Origin: Hyphomicrobiales bacterium
GTDB lineage: Bacteria > Pseudomonadota > Alphaproteobacteria > Rhizobiales > Xanthobacteraceae
DNA length: 61,813 nt
Direction of reading: 5' to 3'
Assembly: GCA_003140315.1 (NCBI GenBank)
Contig: PLJS01000278.1
Location: forward strand, 1-61,813
Shown piece after piece: positions 17,343 to 26,777 of the stretch (positions are counted from its first letter, which is position 1; every line of letters starts with the position of its first letter). The notes beneath the pieces are model-generated. The model was not told the origin of the DNA, made no database searches, and saw only the letters and a program-made list of their open reading frames with translations. A program made the position numbers and the translations under genes.

Positions 17343-18704
17343 TCACGTGGCCCCGAGCCGGTCGAGCAGCGTGCGCATGTCGAGCGCGCCGCGCCCCGCC
17401 GCATCGAGCAGCGTCGTCGCGATCTCGCGCCCTCGGCCCTCAGGGTAACCGCAACCGATGAGGCGATGGTCGAACAGATCAATCGCCGTCGCGCGGTCAT
17501 GGAAGAAGATCGTCTGCGACGCCTCGCTCGATGCGTGCTTGCGCCGGCTGCCGTCGGCCAACTCGACCTCGACACTCGCATCCATGTGCGTGCCGATGTC
17601 GTCCGGCTCGACCGTCGAGACTTTGACGAGGCGCAGGATGTTCTCGTCCTGCCGATGGTTTTCCGGGATGTCGTATTCGAGCTCGCCGTTCGTCAGCATC
17701 GCAGCGACGCAGAAGGTCGTGCTGGCGAGCGCCTGCACGGTGCGCTCGAACGTGCCGCAATAGGCCGTGCCGGGATATTCGGTGTAGGGCCGCCACATCG
17801 TGATGGTGACGCGGCGGATCGCGGCCGGATCGATACCATCGTCGCAGAGGAGCTTCGCGGCCGCGACCGCCGGGCAATTGTCGCCGAGCGCGGCCCAGGG
17901 CTTGGCGATGGCACGCAGGATCGATTCCGGGTTTGGATCGCTGTGCCAGCGCGGCGGCGTTTCCTCAAGGCCCGCGAGCGCGCGCAGGAAGCCGCGCGGC
18001 CCTTCGAGCGCGTCGGGCGCGCCGACGACGCCGCCCTTGGCAAGCTGCGCGGCAAGGAGCCCGCCGCGCGCGGCCTGCGCCGCATGCGCGCGCCATTCGT
18101 CCGAACCGCAGCGCACCGGCTCGACCGTGCCACCGGTGATGCAGGCGGACATCGCCATGGCGTTGAATGCCTGCTCGGCATTGAGCTTCAGCCCGACCGC
18201 CGCAGTCGCGGCGGCACCGATGGTGCCGAGCGTCGGCGTCGTGCGCAGGCCGCGCGCGATCATCGGCCGCGCGACCTTTTCATCCGCGCCCATCCACTCA
18301 AGCGTCGCATAGCCGGCGGCGATCGCGCGCAGCACCTGGTCGAGCGGCGCGCCCGTCGCCTCGCCGAGCGAGACGGCAAGCGGCACGATCAGGGAGCCCG
18401 GATGGCTCCAGGACGGATGATCGCTATCGTCATGGAAGTGCGCATGCGCGCCGAGCGCGTTCGCGGTGACGGCCTCCGACAGCACGACGCGCGCGCCGTC
18501 GGCCCAGATACGCGCAGTCCCCGGACCCGGCGCGACTGGCGTCACGGCGGCGCGCATCGCGCGGAACGTGCGCTCCTCGCGCGCCATCAGAGTGAGCGCG
18601 ACCGTGTCGAGCAGGCAGCAGGCCGCGCGCTCCGCGACCTTCGGCGCGAGCGGCGCCGCGACACTGCGCGCAACGAATGCGCCGAGGCGTTGCGTTGCGT
18701 TCAT
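17343..18704 (-). CDS. MmgE/PrpD family protein
   Basis: The product is about 453 residues, the usual length for MmgE/PrpD (2-methylcitrate dehydratase, cis-aconitate decarboxylase, iminodisuccinate epimerase). Family traits include HFHDDSDHPSWSHPGSLIVP near residues 90-110, a TLGTIGAAATAAVGLKLN helix and the C-terminal domain with a PDDIGTHMDASVEVELADG strand. The ATG giving MNATQRLGAFV follows GGGGAGGGGAACTG, a strong ribosome site; an upstream extension has no such support. It stands alone and converges with the crotonase gene. Family members range over dehydratase, decarboxylase and epimerase, so the reaction is left open. Confidence 0.88.
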   Translation of the reverse strand: MNATQRLGAFVARSVAAPLAPKVAERAACCLLDTVALTLMAREERTFRAMRAAVTPVAPGPGTARIWADGARVVLSEAVTANALGAHAHFHDDSDHPSWSHPGSLIVPLAVSLGEATGAPLDQVLRAIAAGYATLEWMGADEKVARPMIARGLRTTPTLGTIGAAATAAVGLKLNAEQAFNAMAMSACITGGTVEPVRCGSDEWRAHAAQAARGGLLAAQLAKGGVVGAPDALEGPRGFLRALAGLEETPPRWHSDPNPESILRAIAKPWAALGDNCPAVAAAKLLCDDGIDPAAIRRVTITMWRPYTEYPGTAYCGTFERTVQALASTTFCVAAMLTNGELEYDIPENHRQDENILRLVKVSTVEPDDIGTHMDASVEVELADGSRRKHASSEASQTIFFHDRATAIDLFDHRLIGCGYPEGRGREIATTLLDAAGRGALDMRTLLDRLGAT

Positions 18705-18949
18705 CAGTTCCCCTCCCCGATTGTGACCCTTATCATTCAGATGGACAGACCTTAGCCCACCGCTCTGGAACCCAAACAAACGCAGCGACAGCTGCCGGGC
18801 CGTATGGCTGTGGCTCCGGGCGTGGTGCAGCGCACCGTCCCGGAATGACGGGCCTATGATTCATATCGATCCCGACCTCGAATCGGTAGCGGCCGCGGAC
18901 CGTGATAAAGTATTGTTGGGCCGTCTTTTACCGCGGGACAAGCTTAGCG

Positions 18950-20976
18950 ATGCCTAATGGCTTGTTCGGCCGCAGCCGAATGCAAACAGTCGACGTCTCC
19001 GACGACATCCGGACGTACAGACCCTTCATCGACGGGTTGCGTGCGATCGCCATCCTCACCGTGGTCGGCTCCCATGTCGGCATACCGGGATTTGCCGGAG
19101 GATTTGTCGGCGTTAACATCTTCTTCTTCGTGATTTCCGGCTATCTGATCATCGGGCAGATCATCTCCGACATCCGGAACGGGCGCTTCAGTCTCGTCGG
19201 TTTTGCGGCGCGCCGCGCACTTCGCATCCTTCCAGCATTTCTGCTCGTCATAACGACTTGTCTCGTGCTCGTCACGACCGTATTCGTGCAATTCGACTAC
19301 AAGGAATTCGCGCAGTCCGTCTTTCGGTCTGCGCTGATGTTCGCGAACCACCATTTCCTTTCGCATCAGGGCTATTTCGACACCGTCGCCATCACCAAGC
19401 CGCTCCTACACACGTGGTCATTATCGGTCGAAGAGCAGTTCTATCTCGTTGCGCCCTTGACGCTCGTTGGACTGTTCGCATGAACGCGGCATGTGTCGCC
19501 CGCGGCGGCTCGAAGAATCTGGACCACCATGACGGCCGGCCTGGCGCTCGCCTCGTTCGCGGCGTGCATCGTGTTCACCCGGCGCGATCACAATGTCGCC
19601 TTCTACATCATGCCGACACGGGGTTGGGAGTTCATCCTGGGTGGCATCGTTCCAGTTTTGGTGCCGCTCTTTCGCCGCTGCTCGGGCAAGGCCATTGACG
19701 CGACAGCGATCGGCGGAACAGCGGCGATTGCATTCGTCGTGATGTTCGACGTCTACACTCAATATCCTTCGTTTCGTGCCGCGTTGCCGGCGGTCGGCGC
19801 GATGCTCGTGATCACGAGCGGCGTCGCCGCGCCCCAGAATGTCATCGCGCGCGCGCTCGCGACGCGACCGATGGTCGCGGTCGGGTTGGTCTCTTATGCC
19901 TGGTACCTGTGGCACTGGCCCCTGTTGTCGTCCTGCGCGCAAGCAATTTCACCGAACACGATGTCTGGAAGGCGATAGCTGTCGCCGCGCTGTCCTTCGT
20001 GCTCGCGGTGCTGACTTATCGTTTTGTCGAGCGGCCGATCCACGACTGGCGGCGTAGCCGCAGACTGCGCAATGTGCCGGTGCTGGCGTCGATGTTGGCG
20101 GCCTGCCTGCTGATCGGCAGCGTCAAGTACGCCTGGTCGCTCTACGTCGCGCCGCGCCTGCTGCCGGCCGTGACGGGACTTGAGCCTCCCGCGGTCGGAG
20201 CCGCGAGCTATCCGCCGACAGCCCATCGAGGATTGCTGCTCGGCGATTCCCATGCAACCGTTCTGGCTTCGGGCGCCGAAGATTACGTCCGCCGCGCTGG
20301 CGCCTCCTGGACCGTGACGGCACGCGGTTACTGTCCGCCGCTGCTGCACATTGACATCGTCGACCCCTCCGGCGAGCGGAATGAGACCTGCAACAAGCTC
20401 TTCGGAAGCGTGGATTTTTCCGATTCCGAATTCCTGGTCGTGACCGCTCGCTGGAATCTCTACCTCGGACTGCCGTGGTCGGAGTTGTATTACCGGCAGT
20501 ACGGCCTGACCGACGAGCAGGCCGGAGCGATCCCGGCCGATCCTATCGAACTGATGCGCCGCGGACTCGCCGCAACGCTTGCTGCCGCAAAGCAAGGCGG
20601 GGTGCGTCGCATCCTGGTTGTTGGCCCCTTGCCCGAATTTCCGCTGCATCCTCCGTCCTGCCTCGTGCGCGCGCTCCGGCTCGGGGTCGATGACTGCATG
20701 GTGGATCGGGCTTCTGTCGATGCGCGGCGGGCACGCACGATGGAGATGCTGCGTCGCGTCACGCAGGGTATCGAAGGCACCCGCCTGATCGATCCGATCG
20801 ATGTGTTCTGCGACGCGACGACGTGCTGGCCGCACAGCGGGCGCATGCTCTACTTCTTCGATTCAAACCATCTCAGCCCGGCCGGCATCGAACGATTCCT
20901 TCACGCGTTCGAGAGCGACTTCCGCTGGGCACTCACTGGCGAGCAGGCGGATGCGCGCGCGCGTCCTCCACCCTGA
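18950..20976 (+). pseudogene. OafA-like membrane acyltransferase with SGNH domain, broken by a stop and a frameshift
   Basis: Three pieces together make one O-antigen/peptidoglycan-type acyltransferase 3 protein. Piece 1 (18950-19483) has FIDGLRAIAIL, GGFVGVNIFFFVISGYL and HTWSLSVEEQFYL. It ends in an in-frame TGA at 19481, after which the same frame continues with plausible membrane sequence to YAWYLWHWPLL. Near 19925-19932 the frame then changes by one base into VVLRASN and the VERPIHDW segment. The last part is a periplasmic SGNH domain with LLLGDSHA (block I) and DSNHLSPAG (catalytic Asp and His). Other start choices are the ATG at 18980 and a TTG or GTG upstream. Either the gene has decayed or the assembly has two errors here. 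Confidence 0.8.
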
Positions 20977-20993
20977 ATGAAGAAGATACCGGC

Positions 20994-22196
20994 TCAGTAA
21001 GACCGTTCCATTCCGAGCACGTGCTGGCCGAGATAGGCGAGCACGAGGTTCGTGGAGATTGGCGCGATCTGATAGAGCCGTACCTCGCGCCATTTGCGCT
21101 CGATGTCGTATTCCTTCGCATACGAGAAGCCGCCATGCGTCTGCATCGCGGCCTCGGCCGCCTTCCAGCACGCCTCCGAGGCGAGCAGCTTCGCCATGTT
21201 GGCGTCCGCACCGCACGGCACGTTCACGTCGAACAGCGCGGCCGCGCGGCGGCACATCATGTCGGCAGCCTCAAGCTCGGCGTAAGCGCGCGCGAGCGGA
21301 AACTGCACGCCCTGGTTCTTGCCGATCGAGCGGCCGAACACGACGCGGCTGTTGGCGTAATCGACCGCCTTGTTGAGAAACCAGCGGCCGTCGCCGACGG
21401 CTTCCGAGGCCACGAGAATGCGCTCGGCGTTCATGCCGTCCATGATGTAACGCAGGCCCTGGCCTTCCTCGCCGATCAGGTTCTCGGCCGGCACTTCGAG
21501 ATTGTCGAAGAACACTTCGGTGGTGTTGTGGTTCACCATCGCCTTAAGCGGCCGGATGTCCATGCCGCGCCCGCGCGACTCGCGGATGTCGACGAGGAAC
21601 ACCGAGAGGCCTTCGGAGCGCTTCTTCACTTCTTCGATCGGCGTGGTGCGGGCGAGGAGCAGCATGAGATCGGAATGCAGCGCGCGCGAGGTCCAGACCT
21701 TCTGGCCGTTGACGACGTATTTGTTGTTGCCTTTGCGCACCGCGCGGGTCTTGAGCTTGGTCGTGTCGGAGCCGGTGGTGGGCTCGGTCACGCCGAACGC
21801 CTGCAGGCGCAGTTCGCCGCTCGCGATGCCGGGCAAATAGCGTTGCTTCTGCTCTTCATTGCCGTGCCGCAGCAGCGTGCCCATGATGTACATCTGCGCG
21901 TGGCACTGCGTCGCCGTGCAGCCCGCGACATTGATCTCTTCAAGAATCGCGGCAGCGGCACGGATCGGGAGCCCGGCGCCCCCATAGGCTTGAGGGATCA
22001 GCGCCGCCAGATAGCCGCCGGCGGTCAGGTCCGTGACGAGTTCGGTCGGATAGGCGGAGCGCTCTTCGAGATCGCGCCAATAGGCGCCGGGATATTTGGC
22101 GCAGATGCGCCGCACTGCTTCGCGCAGATCTGCATAGTCCTCGCCGAGCTCAAGCGAGACTGCAACCCCGTCCTTGACCGGGCTCTCAATGTTCAC
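20994..22196 (-). CDS. Acyl-CoA dehydrogenase
   Basis: A 400-residue flavoenzyme of normal length starting at GTG with GAGG 8 nt upstream. The flavin-binding segment appears as AFGVTEPTTGSDTTKLKT and the second as KVWTSRA. The C-terminal helix GGFSYAKEYDIERKWREVR carries a glutamate at the position of the medium-chain enzyme's catalytic base. It oxidises an acyl-CoA to the 2,3-enoyl-CoA and passes electrons to ETF. It is the last gene of a four-gene operon: CoA transferase, enoyl-CoA hydratase, HMG-CoA-lyase-like, then this gene. That order suggests a short beta-oxidation route. Confidence 0.93.
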   Translation of the reverse strand: MNIESPVKDGVAVSLELGEDYADLREAVRRICAKYPGAYWRDLEERSAYPTELVTDLTAGGYLAALIPQAYGGAGLPIRAAAAILEEINVAGCTATQCHAQMYIMGTLLRHGNEEQKQRYLPGIASGELRLQAFGVTEPTTGSDTTKLKTRAVRKGNNKYVVNGQKVWTSRALHSDLMLLLARTTPIEEVKKRSEGLSVFLVDIRESRGRGMDIRPLKAMVNHNTTEVFFDNLEVPAENLIGEEGQGLRYIMDGMNAERILVASEAVGDGRWFLNKAVDYANSRVVFGRSIGKNQGVQFPLARAYAELEAADMMCRRAAALFDVNVPCGADANMAKLLASEACWKAAEAAMQTHGGFSYAKEYDIERKWREVRLYQIAPISTNLVLAYLGQHVLGMERSY

Positions 22197-22205
22197 GCTT
22201 GTGCC

Positions 22206-23150
22206 TCACGCCGCCTGGCGGGCGTCCGCATAGGAAAAGCCCTTCGGCAGGCCGGCCTTTGCGACCTGGCCGTAGAAGGCTTCGCCCGGCAGCGCCTGCA
22301 TCACGATCTTTCGCACCTCGACCAACTTTTCGAGGTCGATGCTGGTGGTAAAGCCGAGCGACTCGGCCAGGAACACCACGTCCTCGGTCACGACGTTGCC
22401 GGTCGCGCCCGGCGCATAGGGGCAGCCGCCGAGACCGCAGAGCGAAGCATCGAAATGGCGCACGCCTGCCTCGATCGCCGCCGCCACGTTGGCGACGCCA
22501 AGGCCACGCGTATCGTGAAAATGCGACGCGAGCACGATGTTCGGACCGGTAGCGTCACGGACGCGCCGGAATAGCGTGCGGATCGCGTTCGGATTGCCGA
22601 AGCCGACCGTGTCGGCAAGCGCGATCTCGTCGACGCCGATCGCCGCGACCTGCTCGGCGAAGCTCACCACGCGATCGTGCGGCACGCTGCCCTCGATGGT
22701 GCAGCCGAACGAGGTCGCGAGCCCGCAGAGCAGGCGCGGACGCTTGCCCGCCTCGATGCCCTTGAGAAACTCCGCGATGCGCTTGAGGTCGGCGAGCGAC
22801 TCCGCGGTCGAACGGCGCACATTGTTGAGGTTATGGCTCTCGCTGACCGACACGACGTAATCGAGCCGATGCACGCCGAGCGCGGCGCCGCGCTCGGCAC
22901 CTTTCAGGTTCGGCATCAGCGCCGCGACGGTGAGACCCGGCACCGCGAGGGCGCGCCGGGTCACCTCCTCGGCATCGGCGAATTGCGGCAGAAGTTTCGG
23001 CGGCACGAACGAGCACACCTCAATGTCGCGCACGCCGGCAGCGACCTCCGCCTTGATCCACGCGAGCTTCACGTCGGTCGGCACCACGGTCTTGATGTTC
23101 TGCAGCCCGTCGCGCAGGCCGACTTCGCGGACCTCGATGAATTCGGCCAT
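22206..23150 (-). CDS. Hydroxymethylglutaryl-CoA lyase-like protein
   Basis: A 314-residue TIM-barrel lyase of the HMGL-like family. The N-terminal EVGLRDGLQ loop holds the conserved Arg and Asp, HFHDTRGLG supplies metal-binding histidines, and CGLGGCPYAPGATGN carries the active-site cysteine of true HMG-CoA lyases. The ATG giving MAEFIEVREVG is preceded by AGGAG; longer readings are the hydratase gene in another frame. The known reaction is HMG-CoA to acetyl-CoA plus acetoacetate. With the neighbouring CoA transferase, dehydrogenase and hydratase it could complete a pathway for a 3-methyl-dicarboxylic acid. Related lyases with other 3-hydroxyacyl-CoAs are possible. Confidence 0.9.
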   Translation of the reverse strand: MAEFIEVREVGLRDGLQNIKTVVPTDVKLAWIKAEVAAGVRDIEVCSFVPPKLLPQFADAEEVTRRALAVPGLTVAALMPNLKGAERGAALGVHRLDYVVSVSESHNLNNVRRSTAESLADLKRIAEFLKGIEAGKRPRLLCGLATSFGCTIEGSVPHDRVVSFAEQVAAIGVDEIALADTVGFGNPNAIRTLFRRVRDATGPNIVLASHFHDTRGLGVANVAAAIEAGVRHFDASLCGLGGCPYAPGATGNVVTEDVVFLAESLGFTTSIDLEKLVEVRKIVMQALPGEAFYGQVAKAGLPKGFSYADARQAA

Positions 23151-23164
23151 TGAGTTCTCCTGAT

Positions 23165-23962
23165 TTACTTGCCTTTGAAGTTCGGCTTGCGCTTCTCGTT
23201 GAAGGCCTTGATGCCTTCCAGGCGATCCTCGGTCGAGACCATCTTGTTGTAAACGTCGATCTCGAAGAACAGCGCAGAGCGCAGGTCCATGTTGGCGCCG
23301 AAATGCATCGACCGCTTGGCCTGCCGTACCGAGATCGGCGCATTGCCGGCGATCGTCGTTGCGGTCGCGAGTGTCTCTTCCATGAGCTTGTCGGGCGCGC
23401 AGAGCTTGTTGACCACGCCCCAGTCGAGCGCATCCTGCGCCGAGAATGGCTTGCCGGTGAGGATGATCTCCTTGGCGCGACGCGACCCGACCGCGCGCGG
23501 CAGAAACTGCGTGCCGCCGCCGCCCGGCATGATGCCGAGGGTGATCTCGGTCAGGGCGAAGCGGGCGTTCGTGTCCGCATAGATGAAGTCGCAGGTGAGC
23601 GCGATCTCGCAGCCGCCCGCATAGGCCGCGCCATGCACCGCGCAGATGACTGGGATCGGGCAGTCGAGAATGCTGAGCGTCATGCGCTCGAACAGCGCGT
23701 GCTGCTTCAGCCATGTCTCGTTGCTCATGCCGTGGCGCTCTTTCAGGTCGGCGCCTGCGCAGAACGCCTTGTCGCCGGTCGCCGTGAGGATCACGCAGCG
23801 ATAGTCGCCGCTGTCGCGGATCAATCGCGAAAACACGTCGAGCATGTCGTGGCCCATCTGCGTCGAGATGGCGTTGCGCGCCTGCGGCCGGTTGATGCGC
23901 ACGGTGAGCACGTGCTCGGCCGGCTCCTCCAGGACGAGCGTCTCGTACGTCTGGTCTTTCAT
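23165..23962 (-). CDS. Enoyl-CoA hydratase (crotonase family)
   Basis: A 265-residue crotonase with AFCAGADLKERHGM and AVHGAAYAGGCEIALTCDF as oxyanion-hole segments. The catalytic glutamates are in GGCE and in the LTE of FALTEITLGIMPGGGG. That pair is typical of active hydratases such as 3-methylglutaconyl-CoA or short-chain enoyl-CoA hydratase. The ATG overlaps the stop of the CoA-transferase gene (ATGA). The HMG-CoA-lyase-like gene starts 14 nt later. In this operon it would hydrate the product of the acyl-CoA dehydrogenase to a 3-hydroxyacyl-CoA for the lyase. Confidence 0.93.
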   Translation of the reverse strand: MKDQTYETLVLEEPAEHVLTVRINRPQARNAISTQMGHDMLDVFSRLIRDSGDYRCVILTATGDKAFCAGADLKERHGMSNETWLKQHALFERMTLSILDCPIPVICAVHGAAYAGGCEIALTCDFIYADTNARFALTEITLGIMPGGGGTQFLPRAVGSRRAKEIILTGKPFSAQDALDWGVVNKLCAPDKLMEETLATATTIAGNAPISVRQAKRSMHFGANMDLRSALFFEIDVYNKMVSTEDRLEGIKAFNEKRKPNFKGK

Positions 23963-25122
23963 GAGGCTGCTTTCTTGGCGATGGACGCATGCGACGGGGA
24001 CAGCAGATCGTTGTGCTCGCCGAGCGTCGGCGCGGAGAAGCGATAGGGCGGACGCTCGCCGTCGAATTCGAGCGGCAGGCCGACCAGCGTCATGTCGAGG
24101 TCGGGGGCCTTTTGCAGGATGCGGAGTGCCTTGGTCTGCTCCGCAGCCACCACCTGATCGACCGACTGGATCGGCGCGGCGGGAACACCGGCCGCGTCTA
24201 GGCACGCGAGCCATTCGGTGGTCGGCTTTGTGTGAAGCACCGCTTGCAGCATCGGGATCAGCGTATGGCGGTTCTCGACGCGCTTGGAGTTCGTCGCGAA
24301 GCGCACGTCGTCCGCGAGCCGAGGGCGCTCCAGCAGTATGGCAAGTGTGCGGAATAGATTGTCGTTGCCGGCTGCGACCATCACGTGGCCGTCGGCGGTC
24401 TCGAACGCCTGGTGCGGCACGATCTCGGTCACGCCCGAGCCCATGCGGCGGCGCAGATCCCCGGTCGAGAGATATCCGCCGATATGCGGCGCCATCCAGC
24501 CGACCGCCGTCTCGAACAGCGAGGTCGTGACGTGACAGCCCTCGCCGGTGACGTGGTGGCGGTTGAGCGCCGCGAGAATCCCCATCGCGGCCCACATCCC
24601 CGCGCCCATGTCGACGATCGAGGTGCCGACGCGCACCGGCTCGCCGCCCTCGACGCCGGTCACGCTCATGATGCCGCCATAGGCCTGCATCAGCGGGTCG
24701 TAGCCGGGCTTGTCGCGCAGCGGGCCCGAGCGGCCATAGGCGCCGAGGTCGCAGTAGATCAGCGCGGGCTTCTTCGCGCGCAGCGCGTCCGCGCCGAGGC
24801 CGAGCTTGTCGATCGCGCCCGGGCGCATATTCTGGATCACGACATCGGCGTGATCGAGGATGAAGGCTGTCAGCCGTTCGCAGGTCTCGGTGTCGCGCAG
24901 GTTGAGCGCGAGGCCGCGCTTGTTGTGATTGAGAACATGAAAAAGGGTTGAAGTCCCGTGCACGAACGGTGGACCCCAGTCGCGCCCGTAGTCACCCTTG
25001 CCCGGGCTCTCGACCTTGATGACGTCGGCGCCGAGATCCGCGAGGATCGAGGCGGCATAAGGCCCGGCAACGCTGTGACAAAATTCGACGACCGTGGTTC
25101 CGGACAGAGGCAGTCCGTCCAT
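23959..25122 (-). CDS. CaiB/BaiF class III CoA transferase
   Basis: A 387-residue family III CoA transferase. The N-terminus LSGTTVVEFCHSVAGPYAA and DLGADVIKVESPGKGDYGR are characteristic. VGTSIVDMGAG contains the aspartate that forms the acyl-enzyme anhydride. It moves CoA from a donor thioester (often succinyl-CoA) to a free acid. It is the first gene of the four-gene operon, and its promoter region is shared divergently with the acyl-CoA synthetase and includes the TGAAACGTTTCA operator. It supplies an ATP-independent entry step for the acid degraded by the downstream enzymes. Confidence 0.92.
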   Translation of the reverse strand: MDGLPLSGTTVVEFCHSVAGPYAASILADLGADVIKVESPGKGDYGRDWGPPFVHGTSTLFHVLNHNKRGLALNLRDTETCERLTAFILDHADVVIQNMRPGAIDKLGLGADALRAKKPALIYCDLGAYGRSGPLRDKPGYDPLMQAYGGIMSVTGVEGGEPVRVGTSIVDMGAGMWAAMGILAALNRHHVTGEGCHVTTSLFETAVGWMAPHIGGYLSTGDLRRRMGSGVTEIVPHQAFETADGHVMVAAGNDNLFRTLAILLERPRLADDVRFATNSKRVENRHTLIPMLQAVLHTKPTTEWLACLDAAGVPAAPIQSVDQVVAAEQTKALRILQKAPDLDMTLVGLPLEFDGERPPYRFSAPTLGEHNDLLSPSHASIAKKAAS

Positions 25123-25172
25123 CCTTATCGTTCCTCAGTGACGTTTCTTGGCGTCCGCTCCCATTGCGGAAA

Positions 25173-26774
25173 ATGACGCTATCGAATAACTTTTTGAGCG
25201 TCAATGAAACGTTTCATCAATCGCTGCTTGTGGTGTCCGTCCTGAACGACGAGCCGGCCGTCGCTTCCGTAAGTCTATGGGAAACGTCGCTGCGAGCCTT
25301 CGCGGCTCGCTTTGACTCGCGCGTGGCGATCACCTCGCGCGGGCGCGTGCTCACCTATCGAGAGCTTGCCGTGCAAGCCGACGCGGTGCGTGCCGCCGTG
25401 ATCGAGGCCGGCGTCAAACCTGGCGAGCCGGTCGCGATCGTTGCCCGCAATGGGCCGGGCGTCGTCGTCGCGAGCTACGGCGTGATGGCGAGCGGCGCGG
25501 CCGAGTTCGTGGTCGACCTCAATCTCGGACCCGACGACGTCGCTTACGCGATGCGGATCATGGGCATCCGGCGCGCGGTCGCGGAACGCGGCGAATTGCA
25601 GCGCGTGGCCGCGCTCGGGCTCGACGTGCTGGTGCTCGAAGACGTCATCGCTCGCCCTCCCCGCGACGTTGCGGCGCCGCCGTTCGAGTGGCGCGCCTGG
25701 GGCAAGGCGATCATGACCTCCGGCACCACCGGCCGGTCCAAGGCGATCATCCACCGGCATGACCGGCGCTGGTACGCGCATGTCCTGCTGCGCTCGCATT
25801 TGCCGTTCGTGCCGGGCGCGAACGACCGCGTACTGCTGATGACGGCCTATGCGCACGGCGCCGGGTTGCTGGCCGCCGCGTGGTTCGAAAGCGGTGCGTC
25901 GGTCGAGCTGATCGATGGCGTCGATGTGGCTCACGCGGATGATCTATTCGCGCGCGGCGATCTCACCGCCGTGTTCGCACCGCCGACCGTGCTGGCGAAG
26001 CTGATCGAAGGCACGCGGCACAAGCGCATCGACGGCATCAAGACCGTGTTCTGCGGCACCGCGACACTGCAGCCCGCGCTGTATCACGCGGCGGCCGCGC
26101 TGTTCGGCCCGGTCATCCGCGTCACCTACGGCAAATCGGAGATGTTCAACCCAATCACGGTGCTCGAACCGCATGAGGCGGCCGAGTACTATCGCGACCT
26201 CAGCGTCCTCGACGCGGTCTGCCTCGGCGCGCCGGCGACCGGCGTGGAGGTCGTGGTGCGCGACGATTCCGGCCGCGTCTGCGGCCCCGGCGGGCACGGC
26301 GAAATCCATCTGCGCAGCCCACATATGATGATCGGCCATGTCGACGGGCACGGCTTCCACGAGCTGCCCGAAGGCGCGTTCCATACGACCGGCGACCTCG
26401 GCTTTCTCGACGGGCGCGGGCGGCTGTTCCTTGCCGGGCGCGCGCACGACGTGATGAAGAGCGGCGGCTACAAGATCTATCCGGAAGAGATCGAGCGCGT
26501 GCTGCCGAACGGCATGGTGGTGCTCGGCATTCCGTCGACGCATTGGGGCGAGGTCATCGTCGCGGTGGCGGAAGGCGCGCGGGAGGACATGACGGAGACG
26601 GTCGCGCGCGCGACCTCCGGGCTGGCGCGCTACAAGCAGCCGCGCGCGTGTCTCACGATCGAGACGATCCCGCGCAGCCTGCAGGGCAAGGTGCAGCGCT
26701 CGCGCGTGCGCGAGCTGGTGCTGCAGCGCTATGCGATGATCGACGGACCGTATCCGAAGTTCGAGGTGCGGTAG
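25173..26774 (+). CDS. AMP-forming acyl-CoA synthetase
   Basis: A 533-residue adenylate-forming enzyme if it starts at the only nearby ATG (25173). The P-loop is MTSGTTGRSKAIIHR, the hinge is FHTTGDLGFLDGRGRLFLAGRAHDVMKSGGYKIYPEE and the catalytic lysine motif is PRSLQGKVQRSRV. No convincing ribosome site precedes 25173. GTG codons at 25230 or 25233 would give about 514 residues and place the operator at 25204-25217 upstream of the gene, which is attractive but also lacks a ribosome site. It is divergent from the CaiB operon and converges with lacI. It probably activates the same or a related acid. Confidence 0.88.
   Translation: MTLSNNFLSVNETFHQSLLVVSVLNDEPAVASVSLWETSLRAFAARFDSRVAITSRGRVLTYRELAVQADAVRAAVIEAGVKPGEPVAIVARNGPGVVVASYGVMASGAAEFVVDLNLGPDDVAYAMRIMGIRRAVAERGELQRVAALGLDVLVLEDVIARPPRDVAAPPFEWRAWGKAIMTSGTTGRSKAIIHRHDRRWYAHVLLRSHLPFVPGANDRVLLMTAYAHGAGLLAAAWFESGASVELIDGVDVAHADDLFARGDLTAVFAPPTVLAKLIEGTRHKRIDGIKTVFCGTATLQPALYHAAAALFGPVIRVTYGKSEMFNPITVLEPHEAAEYYRDLSVLDAVCLGAPATGVEVVVRDDSGRVCGPGGHGEIHLRSPHMMIGHVDGHGFHELPEGAFHTTGDLGFLDGRGRLFLAGRAHDVMKSGGYKIYPEEIERVLPNGMVVLGIPSTHWGEVIVAVAEGAREDMTETVARATSGLARYKQPRACLTIETIPRSLQGKVQRSRVRELVLQRYAMIDGPYPKFEVR
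25176..25204 (-). promoter_or_regulatory. Candidate sigma-70 promoter of the CaiB-hydratase-lyase-dehydrogenase operon
   Basis: On the minus strand TTGACG (25204-25199) is followed after 17 nt by TAGCGT (25181-25176). The -35 box matches 5 of 6 consensus bases, while the -10 box matches only 3. The transcript would begin about 45 nt upstream of the CaiB ATG. The palindrome at 25204-25217 touches the -35 box, so a bound repressor could block polymerase. The call rests on spacing and position. Confidence 0.4.
25204..25217. promoter_or_regulatory. LacI-type operator, copy 1
   Basis: ATGAAACGTTTCAT is a perfect 14-nt palindrome with the central CG step typical of LacI/PurR-family operators. The core TGAAACGTTTCA recurs exactly at 37680-37691 in front of the operon that ends with a LacI-family gene (26778-27803). 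This copy abuts the -35 box of the minus-strand promoter and lies within the first codons of the plus-strand acyl-CoA synthetase if that gene starts at 25173. I infer that the neighbouring LacI protein binds both copies. Confidence 0.75.
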
Positions 26775-26777
26775 CGC

